Shown piece after piece: positions 26,540-34,812 of a stretch of DNA of 64,000 nt. Positions within the stretch are counted from its first letter, which is position 1; each line of letters begins with the position of its first letter. The notes under the pieces are model-generated. The model was not told where the DNA came from and did not search any database. It was given only the letters and a program-made list of their open reading frames with translations. This DNA comes from Gemmatimonadota bacterium. Lineage in GTDB: Bacteria; Latescibacterota; UBA2968; UBA8231. Position numbers and translations under genes: made by a program. The stretch is taken from positions 62,001 to 126,000 of the forward strand of contig JABHFS010000137.1 in NCBI GenBank assembly GCA_018672475.1, read 5' to 3'.

Positions 26540-28018
26540 TCAATCTTCTACATAGTGAATCGGTCCATTTACATCATTCAAGCGAAATTGCCCTTTTGCC
26601 AACTCTGTAACAGTCATAAATTTCAACTCACCGAAGCAAATTTGAACGCGAGGATATACGCTTCTACGTACTTTAATCTTAACTTGGGCAAATCCATCGC
26701 GTTGTGTCGTTACAATTCCTTTGATATGAAATTCTAAACTATTGCGTAATTTTTTTAGTTTTCTGATCTCACTCAATCGAGCGAGTAATACTTTGCGGCG
26801 CCCTTCAGGCGATTTTCGGATTGCTTTTTTCAACGTATCAGGCGTAAAATTTTGTCCAATCAACGTCTCGACCAACCGACTGGCTTGGCGACTACGCAGA
26901 TTGCAAAATGCAATGCCCTCGCGATAGCGGCTTAATCGATCTTCCATTTCCGGCTTGACACCAACGCGGACTAGGGTCTCTCGGTTATTTACACTGCCCA
27001 TAGACGGCACATCCAGATTTTGACTTACACTGAGTTCGCCCCCAGATAAATTAAGGGGGTTTTTCGCTCGGTTGTCTGTTATTATAGCATTACCTCCGAC
27101 AACCACCTTAGAGTCAGTTATATAATTTGTCACTCTCATCTCACTGCCAACATTCACCTTAGACTCTTGCACGTAAATCGAAAAAAAGTCGCCTCCGCAT
27201 TTTATCCTTGCACCGATAACACCACTGGACACTGCTAGGTCACCTTTGGCTAAAACTTTAGCACCCCGTTCAACCGAGCCATGCACTACAACATTGCCGC
27301 TCGCTTCGACACGAAAGCGACTACACACATCGCCAGTGATCTCAACATCACCATCAAATTTTATGTGACCAATGCGATAATCGACATCGCCATCGTGAAA
27401 GAAATAAGGCAGTACCGAAATAACCCCTTTATCGATTCTCGGCCATCCAGCCAGAACTGCATAGTATAAATTTTTATCTTCAGATTCTTCAATACGGACA
27501 TTGACGCCAGCCTTTAGAGTCGTAGGCTCTTTATCAGGTAAGGAGATTTCGCGAGCGAAAATATCATGACCCATTTGAATTTCTTGATCTAAAGATAGAC
27601 ATGCCAAAAGTTCGTTCTCTTTCGATTGCGGCACAGCATCACGAGAGCGAAAATCCATCGAGCCATCTTCTATCATTTTGCCAGGGCTCGGCAGAGACTT
27701 GAAATGGACCTCTAAAGAATTTGCCATCGAAGGGCTTGTACCTTCAGCCACCAGAAAACATTGGATTACCTCCTCTCCTTTCTGTACTGATTCTATCGCT
27801 TGTACAAACTCTGCCTCACGAATCCCATAGCAAATACCTTTCTCTTCTAATTTCTGTTCCACCAATTGCCAGGATATATTCGCGGTAACCGTATTGATAT
27901 GAGCCTGCATCCCATCATCAGAGATTAATATTTCCAAGGATAATTCAGGCAATTCGGCATCCGAGAGGTTTTCCAAGCCTTCTTTGAACGAAGCATTTTC
28001 AGCTAATCGTTTGTCCAT
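26540..28018 (-). CDS. FapA/DUF342-family protein, compact form
   Basis: 492 residues, within the normal range of the family and without the repeat tracts of its paralogue. Recognisable parts: EEKGICYGIREAEFVQAIES (N-terminal domain), beta-helix turns DVDYRIGHIKFDGDVEITGD, GNVVVHGSVERGAKVLAKGD and LAVSSGVIGARIKCGGDFFS, and a C-terminal helix ILARL-type segment with RKVLLARLSEIRKLKKLRN. The start lies 16 bp inside the upstream receiver gene, so translation is coupled. It probably forms a scaffold or sensor partner of the operon's kinases; that role is inferred. Confidence 0.9.
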   Translation of the reverse strand: MDKRLAENASFKEGLENLSDAELPELSLEILISDDGMQAHINTVTANISWQLVEQKLEEKGICYGIREAEFVQAIESVQKGEEVIQCFLVAEGTSPSMANSLEVHFKSLPSPGKMIEDGSMDFRSRDAVPQSKENELLACLSLDQEIQMGHDIFAREISLPDKEPTTLKAGVNVRIEESEDKNLYYAVLAGWPRIDKGVISVLPYFFHDGDVDYRIGHIKFDGDVEITGDVCSRFRVEASGNVVVHGSVERGAKVLAKGDLAVSSGVIGARIKCGGDFFSIYVQESKVNVGSEMRVTNYITDSKVVVGGNAIITDNRAKNPLNLSGGELSVSQNLDVPSMGSVNNRETLVRVGVKPEMEDRLSRYREGIAFCNLRSRQASRLVETLIGQNFTPDTLKKAIRKSPEGRRKVLLARLSEIRKLKKLRNSLEFHIKGIVTTQRDGFAQVKIKVRRSVYPRVQICFGELKFMTVTELAKGQFRLNDVNGPIHYVED

Positions 28019-29094
28019 TTTTCAGCCTCCCTTAAAACCTCATCAGCCACTCCCTCCCAGATCGGCAGATCTCTTTGTAATTGATGGCTATGTACCGCAA
28101 GAGCTATATACGAGATAAACTCCTTTAGTATACTGGTATCATCTACGCCAATTAAGAAATCCTTGCGTCTTCGTCCAACTTCAACCAGCCCAATCATATT
28201 TTGGTATCGCAATAACGGCAATATACAAAGACTACGAACGCCAAATCCTTCACGTACAAAGTCGACCTCTCTCTCATATACAGGAGTCTTTTGATCAAGT
28301 GCTTGTTTAATTGCTCTCGCTTTTGTCAATGATAAGGCTTGCAATTCCTCAACACGTAAAGGGGGAATTCCGTTGTATCTTGATTTTCGCAATTCTGCTA
28401 TTTCATCTATTTGAGCTAAATCTGTCAAACTCGATGTACTTTCAGGAGCAGAATTTAATCCCACAGCCGCGTAAGGAACAACATCGCCATTCGGTTCAAC
28501 CAAGTACAATACGCCAAAATCACTTTCGCATAGAATCAGAGTCAACTGCAACGCAACATATAGCGTTTGCTGTGTATCCTCTACGCTGAGTATCTGCCAT
28601 GACAAAGTATCTCGTGCTTTTAATTCCATAACTTTGCGATTCAGATCACTGGTACGCTCTCTAACTTGTAGCTCGAGATTGCGCTGGTAGGCTTTATTTT
28701 CAAGTATTAATCTGCGATGCTCTAATGCTCGCATTACAGTCGACATCATATCCTTTATGTCAAACGGCTTCAAAAAATAGTCATAAAAGTCATGTGCAAC
28801 CGCCAACCTTGCACTCTCTACGTCAGCGTAAGCCGTCATGAGGATTACGGGCCTATCCGGTTCATCTTCTAATAATTTTTGGCCTAGTTCTACTCCGCTA
28901 ATTCCGGGCATATTTAGGTCAGTGATGATTAAATCTATTGCTTGTTTTTCGGCAATAACCATTGCTTCTTCACCAGAACGAGCTACAAAAGCTTGGTGCC
29001 CAATTTCCTCAACTAGACGGAGCATTAGATCTAGATGATCGGGCTCATCGTCAACGACTAAAATTGCCGCGCCCTTCTCATTTTCATTCATCAT
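28003..29094 (-). CDS. Receiver-coiled coil-GAF response regulator
   Basis: 363 residues. The receiver domain (about 10-130) contains LVVDDEPDH, Asp in LIITDLNMPGISGVEL, Thr in LMTAYADVES and Lys in YFLKPFDIKD. A coiled coil follows (LENKAYQRNLELQVRERTSD), then a GAF-like domain (LCESDFGVLYLVEPNGDVVP and LCILPLLRYQNMIGLVEVG). There is no DNA-binding domain. Its ATG overlaps the stop of the upstream kinase by 4 bp and its end overlaps the FapA gene by 16 bp, so it is firmly part of the operon. The architecture matches the other regulator at 21226. Confidence 0.92.
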   Translation of the reverse strand: MMNENEKGAAILVVDDEPDHLDLMLRLVEEIGHQAFVARSGEEAMVIAEKQAIDLIITDLNMPGISGVELGQKLLEDEPDRPVILMTAYADVESARLAVAHDFYDYFLKPFDIKDMMSTVMRALEHRRLILENKAYQRNLELQVRERTSDLNRKVMELKARDTLSWQILSVEDTQQTLYVALQLTLILCESDFGVLYLVEPNGDVVPYAAVGLNSAPESTSSLTDLAQIDEIAELRKSRYNGIPPLRVEELQALSLTKARAIKQALDQKTPVYEREVDFVREGFGVRSLCILPLLRYQNMIGLVEVGRRRKDFLIGVDDTSILKEFISYIALAVHSHQLQRDLPIWEGVADEVLREAEKWTND

Positions 29095-31343
29095 GACTGT
29101 TGCCTTTTATTTTCACTCAAAGTTGAGTATACCATACTCGCTAATCTTCTACGATCTATGGGCTTCTCAAGCCATCCATCATTAAATTTCCGAGCCTGTT
29201 TCGGTAAGTCCTTATCCCCTAGATAACCAGACATAATTATTATTGGCGTACCTATGTTTCTCTCTGCCAAAGCAGCGCAAAGTTCTTCGCCTCCGACATT
29301 TGGCATTACGAAATCTGATAGAATCAGATCTATTTCATTTAGCCTATCATCGGATAAATCGAGCACTTCGCGACCATCTTCAGCACAGACCACCTGGTAG
29401 TTAAGGGTCTTCAAAAGCTTTTTAGTCGCGTCCCTAACGCTCTGCTCGTCTTCAACTACGAAAATGGTTTCCCCACTACCGATCGGAATTTTATCACTTA
29501 ATCCCTTATCGTTCTTTTTTTCATGCCGGGTAAAAGGTTCGCTAGAATGGTGCAAATGTCCAACATTGGAGGCATATTGTGGAAAGAAGATAGAAAACGT
29601 AGTTCCTTTATCGAGTATACTATCTACATGGATATGGGCATCGTGTTGTTGCACGATACCATGTACCTGGGCCATGCCCAACCCCGTTCCACCCGAGTCT
29701 TTCTTCGTTGTAAAAAAAGGTTCAAAGATGTGACTAACCACCTCATGAGTCATTCCACAACCCTCATCTGATATCTGTAATATAAGCCATTTTCCTGCAT
29801 CGAGGTCAGGCTGACGATTATCGATCGCAACGGCGGTATCTATATTTTGCAACCGCACTCCTAACACTCCCCCATGCGGCATAGCATCTCGCGCATTTAA
29901 CGCCAAGTTGGTGACTAGTTGCTGTATTTGTGTTACATCGCCTTCAATATTCTGCGATGCTACATCTAAGTCGAATGCAATTTCTATATTAGCAGGTAAA
30001 AGACGCTTAAGAAGCTTTGTTGTTTCCTTAACGAAAACCCCGAGCTCAATCACTTGCCGATTAACGACATTCTGACGACTAAAATCGAGGATTTGACGCA
30101 CTAGCTCATTGCCGCGCTGCCCTTGAGTGTAAATGCGATTAAGATCTTCCTTATATTTTTCAGCAATATCGTCACGTAGACACAATACCTGTGCAAAACC
30201 CATCATTACAGATAATATGTTGTTGAAATCATGTGCCATTCCAGCGGCCAATTGACCTATGGCAGCAAGCCGGTCTTGTCGCTTGCCAATTTCCAACATT
30301 TGACGTTCGCGGGTCACCTCCATAATACTAATCACGCTACCAGCACGCCCTCCATTGCGATCTATTGAGCTTGCAAATGCCTGAAAAATGCGGTTTGAAT
30401 TTGGCAATGGGATATCCTGAAACTTATCCCCTGTAAAATCCGCTATCATCTGCGCTAAATCTGCAGTCCCTATCGCTGTGATTGGATGCGAGCCAAAATC
30501 ATCACAAAATAATGAGAAATCTTCAGATGCCTGCTTGTTATATATAACTGGCATGTTGTTTGAGTCGAGCAAACAAATTCCATGTGGGAAGTTCTCAACT
30601 ATTGCATTTAACTCTGAATTGAGCTTGCTAATCTCTGCTGCCGCTTTAACCCTATCTGTTATATCTTGCCCTACACCAATGACACCGACTACGGACCCAA
30701 GGATATCACGACGTGTAGTCGAGTTGAGTAATACTACGATACGATCCCCTGTTTTCGTATAAAGCGGGAGTTCGTAGTTGGATGTTTCCTTTCCCTGCAA
30801 CGCTTCTTCCAGCACCAAGCGCGTGTGATGCTTGTAGTCGGCGGTGATGTAGGTCTCGACCAGGTCCTTGCCCAGCACTTCGTCTTTGCTGTACCCCGTG
30901 ATACGGGCAGTGGTCTGGTTCCACTCGTTGACTCGCCCCTCGGCATCGATGCCGAAAATGGGAGCATTGGCCCTATCGATCAACTGGGCCAGATCATTAG
31001 CTCTTTGTTCCGATACAGCATTGGCCTCCCTGCGTTTTGCAGAAAATAGTGACAGGACCACACCGAACCCCAAAAACAAGAAAAAGAAGATCGTACGGAT
31101 ATACATCTCAAAAGGTTCTATGTCATAAATGAGTATATCCCAGAATTCTTCTTGTTCGGAGAAAAATAACCAGTCCACTACCGAGTCTATAACCCATGCA
31201 AACAACCCAAACACAGCTGAGAGGCCAATAATCAAGTATTCGTCTTTCGCGCGCTTCACTTTGGGTGAAATGTAACCGCCCTTTTGCGCCGACTGATCCA
31301 ACTCTGCAGTACCTTGCTCTTTCATTTTATCCGTGTATTTCAT
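29091..31343 (-). CDS. Membrane PAS hybrid histidine kinase with C-terminal receiver
   Basis: First gene of the signalling operon, 750 residues. Two membrane helices lie near 35-60 and 88-103 (TIFFFLFLGFGVVLSLF). A PAS domain follows (about 115-235; IFGIDAEGRVNEWNQTTARI and GVIGVGQDITDRVKAA), then a second PAS-like segment (240-340). The kinase core has GMAHDFNNILSVMMGFAQ with the phospho-His, LVTNLALNARDAMP (N box), DEGCGM and GGTGLGMAQVHGIV. The receiver at the end has VVEDEQSVRD, LILSDFVMPNVGG and EKPID. The H-D-F-N-N variety is common in PAS hybrid kinases. The stretch encoding the first PAS domain is GC-rich, unlike the rest. Confidence 0.95.
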   Translation of the reverse strand: MKYTDKMKEQGTAELDQSAQKGGYISPKVKRAKDEYLIIGLSAVFGLFAWVIDSVVDWLFFSEQEEFWDILIYDIEPFEMYIRTIFFFLFLGFGVVLSLFSAKRREANAVSEQRANDLAQLIDRANAPIFGIDAEGRVNEWNQTTARITGYSKDEVLGKDLVETYITADYKHHTRLVLEEALQGKETSNYELPLYTKTGDRIVVLLNSTTRRDILGSVVGVIGVGQDITDRVKAAAEISKLNSELNAIVENFPHGICLLDSNNMPVIYNKQASEDFSLFCDDFGSHPITAIGTADLAQMIADFTGDKFQDIPLPNSNRIFQAFASSIDRNGGRAGSVISIMEVTRERQMLEIGKRQDRLAAIGQLAAGMAHDFNNILSVMMGFAQVLCLRDDIAEKYKEDLNRIYTQGQRGNELVRQILDFSRQNVVNRQVIELGVFVKETTKLLKRLLPANIEIAFDLDVASQNIEGDVTQIQQLVTNLALNARDAMPHGGVLGVRLQNIDTAVAIDNRQPDLDAGKWLILQISDEGCGMTHEVVSHIFEPFFTTKKDSGGTGLGMAQVHGIVQQHDAHIHVDSILDKGTTFSIFFPQYASNVGHLHHSSEPFTRHEKKNDKGLSDKIPIGSGETIFVVEDEQSVRDATKKLLKTLNYQVVCAEDGREVLDLSDDRLNEIDLILSDFVMPNVGGEELCAALAERNIGTPIIIMSGYLGDKDLPKQARKFNDGWLEKPIDRRRLASMVYSTLSENKRQQS

Positions 31344-31480
31344 ATTCAGATCTCTCGGTTACCAAAGCCCGAATATCTAAGAGACTGTTTTAAACAATGT
31401 AAATAGTTGCCGTTGAAGGCACGAAATCACTCGGCCATATTCAGGTATCTACAAAGATACCCTGAAACGAAAGGGCCAAA

Positions 31481-31663
31481 ATGAGTACGCACGACCAATG
31501 TCCGACAGATGTGACCGATGGGCAATGGCACCTTCTTCAGATCCAACAGCGACTGTACACACCCTTTTCTTGGTCGAAAACCCATCTCAAATCTAACCTG
31601 AGAGCCTATACTACTCCAACCGCTCAGCCCAGCAATGCATCTTTCGTGCACCAGAGCCTGTGA
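31481..31663 (+). mobile_element. Remnant of an IS5-type transposase N-terminus
   Basis: Starts with an ATG and reads CPTDVTDGQWHLLQ, close to the YPSDLTDAQWALLEPLLP start of IS5/IS1182-group transposases, then loses similarity and stops after 60 codons. No inverted ends seen. The whole 31344-32326 interval has no intact gene: this piece, a second remnant at 31982, and otherwise AT-rich DNA. Confidence 0.45.
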
Positions 31664-31981
31664 ATTAGCAAAATCATAATACTGCTGCTGCCCTAAATGG
31701 AACTGTGATCTATTTCTCACACTCATTTGACCATATACCTTAAGTATATATACAAAAAAAACTTGACTTGTGTGAGCTAGCGTATTCCATCTACTATCGG
31801 TGCCTACTTTCTAAATCAGGAGAAACCGTGTTAGAAGCGGTTTTAAAACAATCATTTTTCACGCAAGCCGCTCAACCCAATACTGTGGACATTTTTTTAT
31901 TTTGAGTGAATTTGCATGATGTAGTAATTCGTCAGTGCGTACTCATCAATAGGTTATACGTTTTAATATTTTATTACGTAA

Positions 31982-32167
31982 TTACTTATTTATAAATGAC
32001 TTGAAAATATAATATACGACATTGTCAACCAAGAGCCGAATCATAGCGACTTGAATGAAGGCTTCACTATTGCGGGTCAAGACTTCGCAATCCCTTGAAT
32101 GGCGGCGGTAATTCAACAACCAGGCAGCGCCGTCACGAAAAAAGGTTGACGACGTGATCTTTGTCAC
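31982..32167 (-). mobile_element. Remnant of an IS5-type transposase C-terminus
   Basis: Minus-strand translation gives AWLLNYRRHSRDCEVLTRNS then EAFIQVAMIRLLV, the conserved last helix region of IS5-family DDE transposases (usual pattern ERTFAWLNNYRRLSKDYE). The upstream RWVVER motif is garbled and the rest of the gene is missing. It is on the opposite strand to the other remnant, so the two are not one broken copy without an inversion. It marks the right edge of the AT-rich island. Confidence 0.65.
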
Positions 32168-32326
32168 ATCGAAAAGGATTCACAGCATCGATCTTGTAAT
32201 GAAGCCTCCCCGCAGCAAGCTGCGGGGTAGCAGACCCGAAAGGCTAAAATAAAACGGCAAACAAGCGGCAGGTTGGCGCCGCGACAACATAGTTTTCATC
32301 TCATCCATTCTTCATAGGAGTCTCTC

Positions 32327-33067
32327 ATGTTGAATAAAGTCATCTTCGCCGCCTGCGCCCTCGCGCTGAGCACCAGCCCCTTGCTCGCCGGTCACCACAA
32401 AGGCCCCATGGGCCCGCCGCCTGCCGGGATAATGATCCCGTTACCGGCCGGCGCCATGATGCCGGCGCCCGAAGAAGGCCCTGACAAACTGGCCGATTTC
32501 GTGTTGGACCATCTAGACAAGGACGGCGACGGAAAAATCAGCAAAGACGAGCTACTGGACGCGCTGAAAGGCGGTATGCCGCACCACGGCGACGGCGACA
32601 GCGACGGCGACAGCGACGGCGACAGCGAAATGAGCGGCATCTCCGAAGGCGACGAGGGTCTCGAATCGCTGCCGCATCCCGAGGAGTGCGGCGAAACGCT
32701 GACCTCCTCCGAGATGGGGCCAATCGCCGAGGGCGTATCCTGCGGCAGCAGCGACAGCGTCGGCAACCAGCTCAACCGCACCGTCTGTAATCTCGCGCCC
32801 TACAACTCCAACGCCATCAGCATGCCCGAGGGGCGCGCCGCCGACTGCTTCCGCATCGCCGCGATCAAGGGCAATAACATCACCTTCGAGATCGTCAAAG
32901 AGTCGGACGGCAGCGTGATCTTCGATACCTCTATGGGCACAATCGCCTTCGACAGGCTGGTGCTTATCGGCGAGCCAGGCGACACGGTCTATCGCATCAA
33001 CCTGACCGGCGCCGACGAGGCCGACGCCAGCGTCACGCTCGAATTTATCGACCACCCCATGTTCTAA
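32327..33067 (+). CDS. Secreted EF-hand-containing protein
   Basis: 246 residues. A signal peptide (VIFAACALALSTSPLLAG) is followed by a Pro/Gly/Met-rich linker. One EF-hand (DHLDKDGDGKISKDELLDAL) lies near 62-85 and predicts Ca2+ binding. A short Asp-Gly-Asp-Ser tract (HGDGDSDGDSDGDS) follows. The C-terminal 120 residues (four Cys, beta-rich, ending in VTLEFIDHPMF) resemble the pre-peptidase-type beta-sandwiches found on secreted proteins but I cannot name the family. GGAGTC precedes the ATG. It stands alone between the IS remnants and a terminator. Confidence 0.85.
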   Translation: MLNKVIFAACALALSTSPLLAGHHKGPMGPPPAGIMIPLPAGAMMPAPEEGPDKLADFVLDHLDKDGDGKISKDELLDALKGGMPHHGDGDSDGDSDGDSEMSGISEGDEGLESLPHPEECGETLTSSEMGPIAEGVSCGSSDSVGNQLNRTVCNLAPYNSNAISMPEGRAADCFRIAAIKGNNITFEIVKESDGSVIFDTSMGTIAFDRLVLIGEPGDTVYRINLTGADEADASVTLEFIDHPMF

Positions 33068-33094
33068 AGAACGCTGAACAAGGTAGGCCGCTAT

Positions 33095-33136
33095 AAAAAG
33101 CAAGCGCACCGGGTAAAACCGGTGCGCTTGCTTTTT
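33095..33136. terminator. Strong terminator after the EF-hand gene
   Basis: An 18-bp perfect inverted repeat (AAAAAGCAAGCGCACCGG and its complement) with a 6-nt loop, carrying A- and T-runs at its two ends so that it could work in both directions. Confidence 0.95.
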
Positions 33137-33258
33137 ATGCCCATTCGAGGCTGAATCTGAATACCGCCCTATTTGATCCGCGTAGGCAGGATATGTAATA
33201 TACCTGTGCATTGCCCTTATCCGCAGAAAAATCGATTTCGCCACGGAGAACGACAACC

Positions 33259-34152
33259 ATGATCACCGACGCACAATTGACCGCATATGAAGAACAAGGG
33301 GCCGTAACAATTGACAGTCCCTTCACTGAACAAGAATTGGATCGAGCGGAAGCCGCCTGGGACCGCCTAAAACAAAATAGCCAACCGCCCTACGAAGACC
33401 CGGATTATATCGACATAATCCAGCACCCGTTTTTTGAGCAGGTCGCCCAAAAAGTATTGCGTGCCAATACCGTGCATTTATGGTGGGGTTTAGCCCCGCA
33501 TGAACGCGCGCCGTCCGAGCCGCCCTATGGCGATTATAAAGAGCAATGGGCACGCGGCTGCCACACCGATATTCAGGCTACATTGGAAGATTTCGAAGCC
33601 ACCCCCCGCCGGATGCGGGCCGAGCTGTGGTTTTGGCTCAACGACGTGCCCACCGACCGCGGCGCGATGCGCATCCTGCCCGGCAGCCATCGGCCGATCA
33701 TGGCGCACTGGAGCAAAGTCCTCACATCCGAACAAAAGACCGAACTACCGCGCGTGCACGGTTTGCGACCGATCCCGGTTCCCGATACGGCGACCGCCTT
33801 CCCCGAGCACGTGCCCGATCTAATCGACACGCCCTGGTCTGCATGCGAACCCACTCCCTTCGTCGCCAAACGCGGTCAGATTCTGATCTTTTGCAGCGCC
33901 GGCCTGCACTCGGCCTGGCAGAACGAAGACAGTGTGCCGCGCAAGGCGATGGGCACCTCGTGGGTCGCCGAGGGTGTATCTTGCGGGCTGCCGAAAAATC
34001 AGCGCGATGACGTAATGGACTTCTTCCCCAAACTGCGAGCGAAACTGCACCCGGATCGCGCGCATATCGCGCCAGACAATTTCGACTGGCTTTTTGAGAG
34101 CAACTATCAGCCGCAGTGGCCGGAGACTTTTCTGCCGACCGAAACCTCATAA
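33259..34152 (+). CDS. PhyH-family Fe(II)/2-oxoglutarate dioxygenase
   Basis: 297 residues from ATG 33259, chosen because GGAGAACG lies just before it; an in-frame start 48 bp upstream lacks a ribosome site. Metal ligands H102-T-D104 (RGCHTDIQ) and H217 (SAGLHSAWQN); Arg for 2-oxoglutarate probably R228 (SVPRKAMGTSW). RILPGSHRP is the usual turn before the second half. It likely hydroxylates a small organic molecule; the substrate is unknown. The gene converges on a methyltransferase with 9 bp between their ends. Confidence 0.92.
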   Translation: MITDAQLTAYEEQGAVTIDSPFTEQELDRAEAAWDRLKQNSQPPYEDPDYIDIIQHPFFEQVAQKVLRANTVHLWWGLAPHERAPSEPPYGDYKEQWARGCHTDIQATLEDFEATPRRMRAELWFWLNDVPTDRGAMRILPGSHRPIMAHWSKVLTSEQKTELPRVHGLRPIPVPDTATAFPEHVPDLIDTPWSACEPTPFVAKRGQILIFCSAGLHSAWQNEDSVPRKAMGTSWVAEGVSCGLPKNQRDDVMDFFPKLRAKLHPDRAHIAPDNFDWLFESNYQPQWPETFLPTETS

Positions 34153-34161
34153 ATCGTCAAT

Positions 34162-34803
34162 CTATGCGCACGCGCGCGCCCAGACGATATAGAGAGGATC
34201 CGCTTGCGTCGGACAGTTCCGCGTGCAGATGTCACGCCAATTTTCGCCGAAATAACTTTCGACCAACTCGACATGTTGCACATCATCCATGGCCAACCAC
34301 AGCGCTATGGCTTTTTGCGGGAAACAGCGATTGGAAAAACTGAGAATAAACGGGGCACCCGGTTTGAGCACCCGGTTTACTTCGCGAAAGACCGCCAAAG
34401 GTCGAGTCATATATTGCACCGAGACGGTGCAAGTGACCGCGTCAAATAACTGATTCGCAAAGGGCAGTTCCGGCGCGGCGTTCAAATTGTGCACCAACCA
34501 TTGATCTAATTGCGGATTATCCGCCAGTTCCTCGGCGTTCATGCCCAAGCCGGTGACATGGCCGGGATTTAGATCTGGCGGATAATGCGAACGCCAACTA
34601 CTCATCAAATCCAAATAGCGCCCACCCGGTTCCAGATATTCGGCCAGAAAGCCAGTCAACGCCGCAATCGCCCCTGCGTCGATATGCACAACTTTGCGCG
34701 GCTGTTCGTAAAAGAGAGCATCAGCGGTTTCTTCGGCTCGCTCGAAACATTGCGCTGTTAGATCTTGTGGATCAATCAAGCCAAAGTCTCCCGTCAACGG
34801 CAT
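34162..34803 (-). CDS. Class I SAM-dependent methyltransferase-like protein
   Basis: 213 residues. The Rossmann methyltransferase core is visible: motif I region GGRYLDLMSSWRSHYP (the usual GxGxG is replaced by LMSSW), acidic turn VTGLGMNAEEL, motif IV FDAVTCTVSVQYM, and LREVNRVLKPGAPF-type helix VFREVNRVLKPGAPFILSFS. Proteins with the D-L-M-S-S motif I are common in bacteria and plants and often are unassigned methyltransferases. It follows the TIM-barrel gene at 34813 by 9 bp and is probably co-transcribed. Confidence 0.87.
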   Translation of the reverse strand: MPLTGDFGLIDPQDLTAQCFERAEETADALFYEQPRKVVHIDAGAIAALTGFLAEYLEPGGRYLDLMSSWRSHYPPDLNPGHVTGLGMNAEELADNPQLDQWLVHNLNAAPELPFANQLFDAVTCTVSVQYMTRPLAVFREVNRVLKPGAPFILSFSNRCFPQKAIALWLAMDDVQHVELVESYFGENWRDICTRNCPTQADPLYIVWARACA

Positions 34804-34812
34804 CGACCGCGC

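Noticed and set aside
31427-31726. 100-codon minus-strand open frame upstream of the PAS kinase
   Set aside because: No similarity or ribosome site, and it overlaps the better-supported transposase remnant on the plus strand.
32590-32640. GACGGCGACAGC tandem repeat in the EF-hand gene as a separate repeat element
   Set aside because: Only a few units encoding a short Asp/Gly/Ser linker next to the Ca2+ loop; ordinary low-complexity coding sequence.
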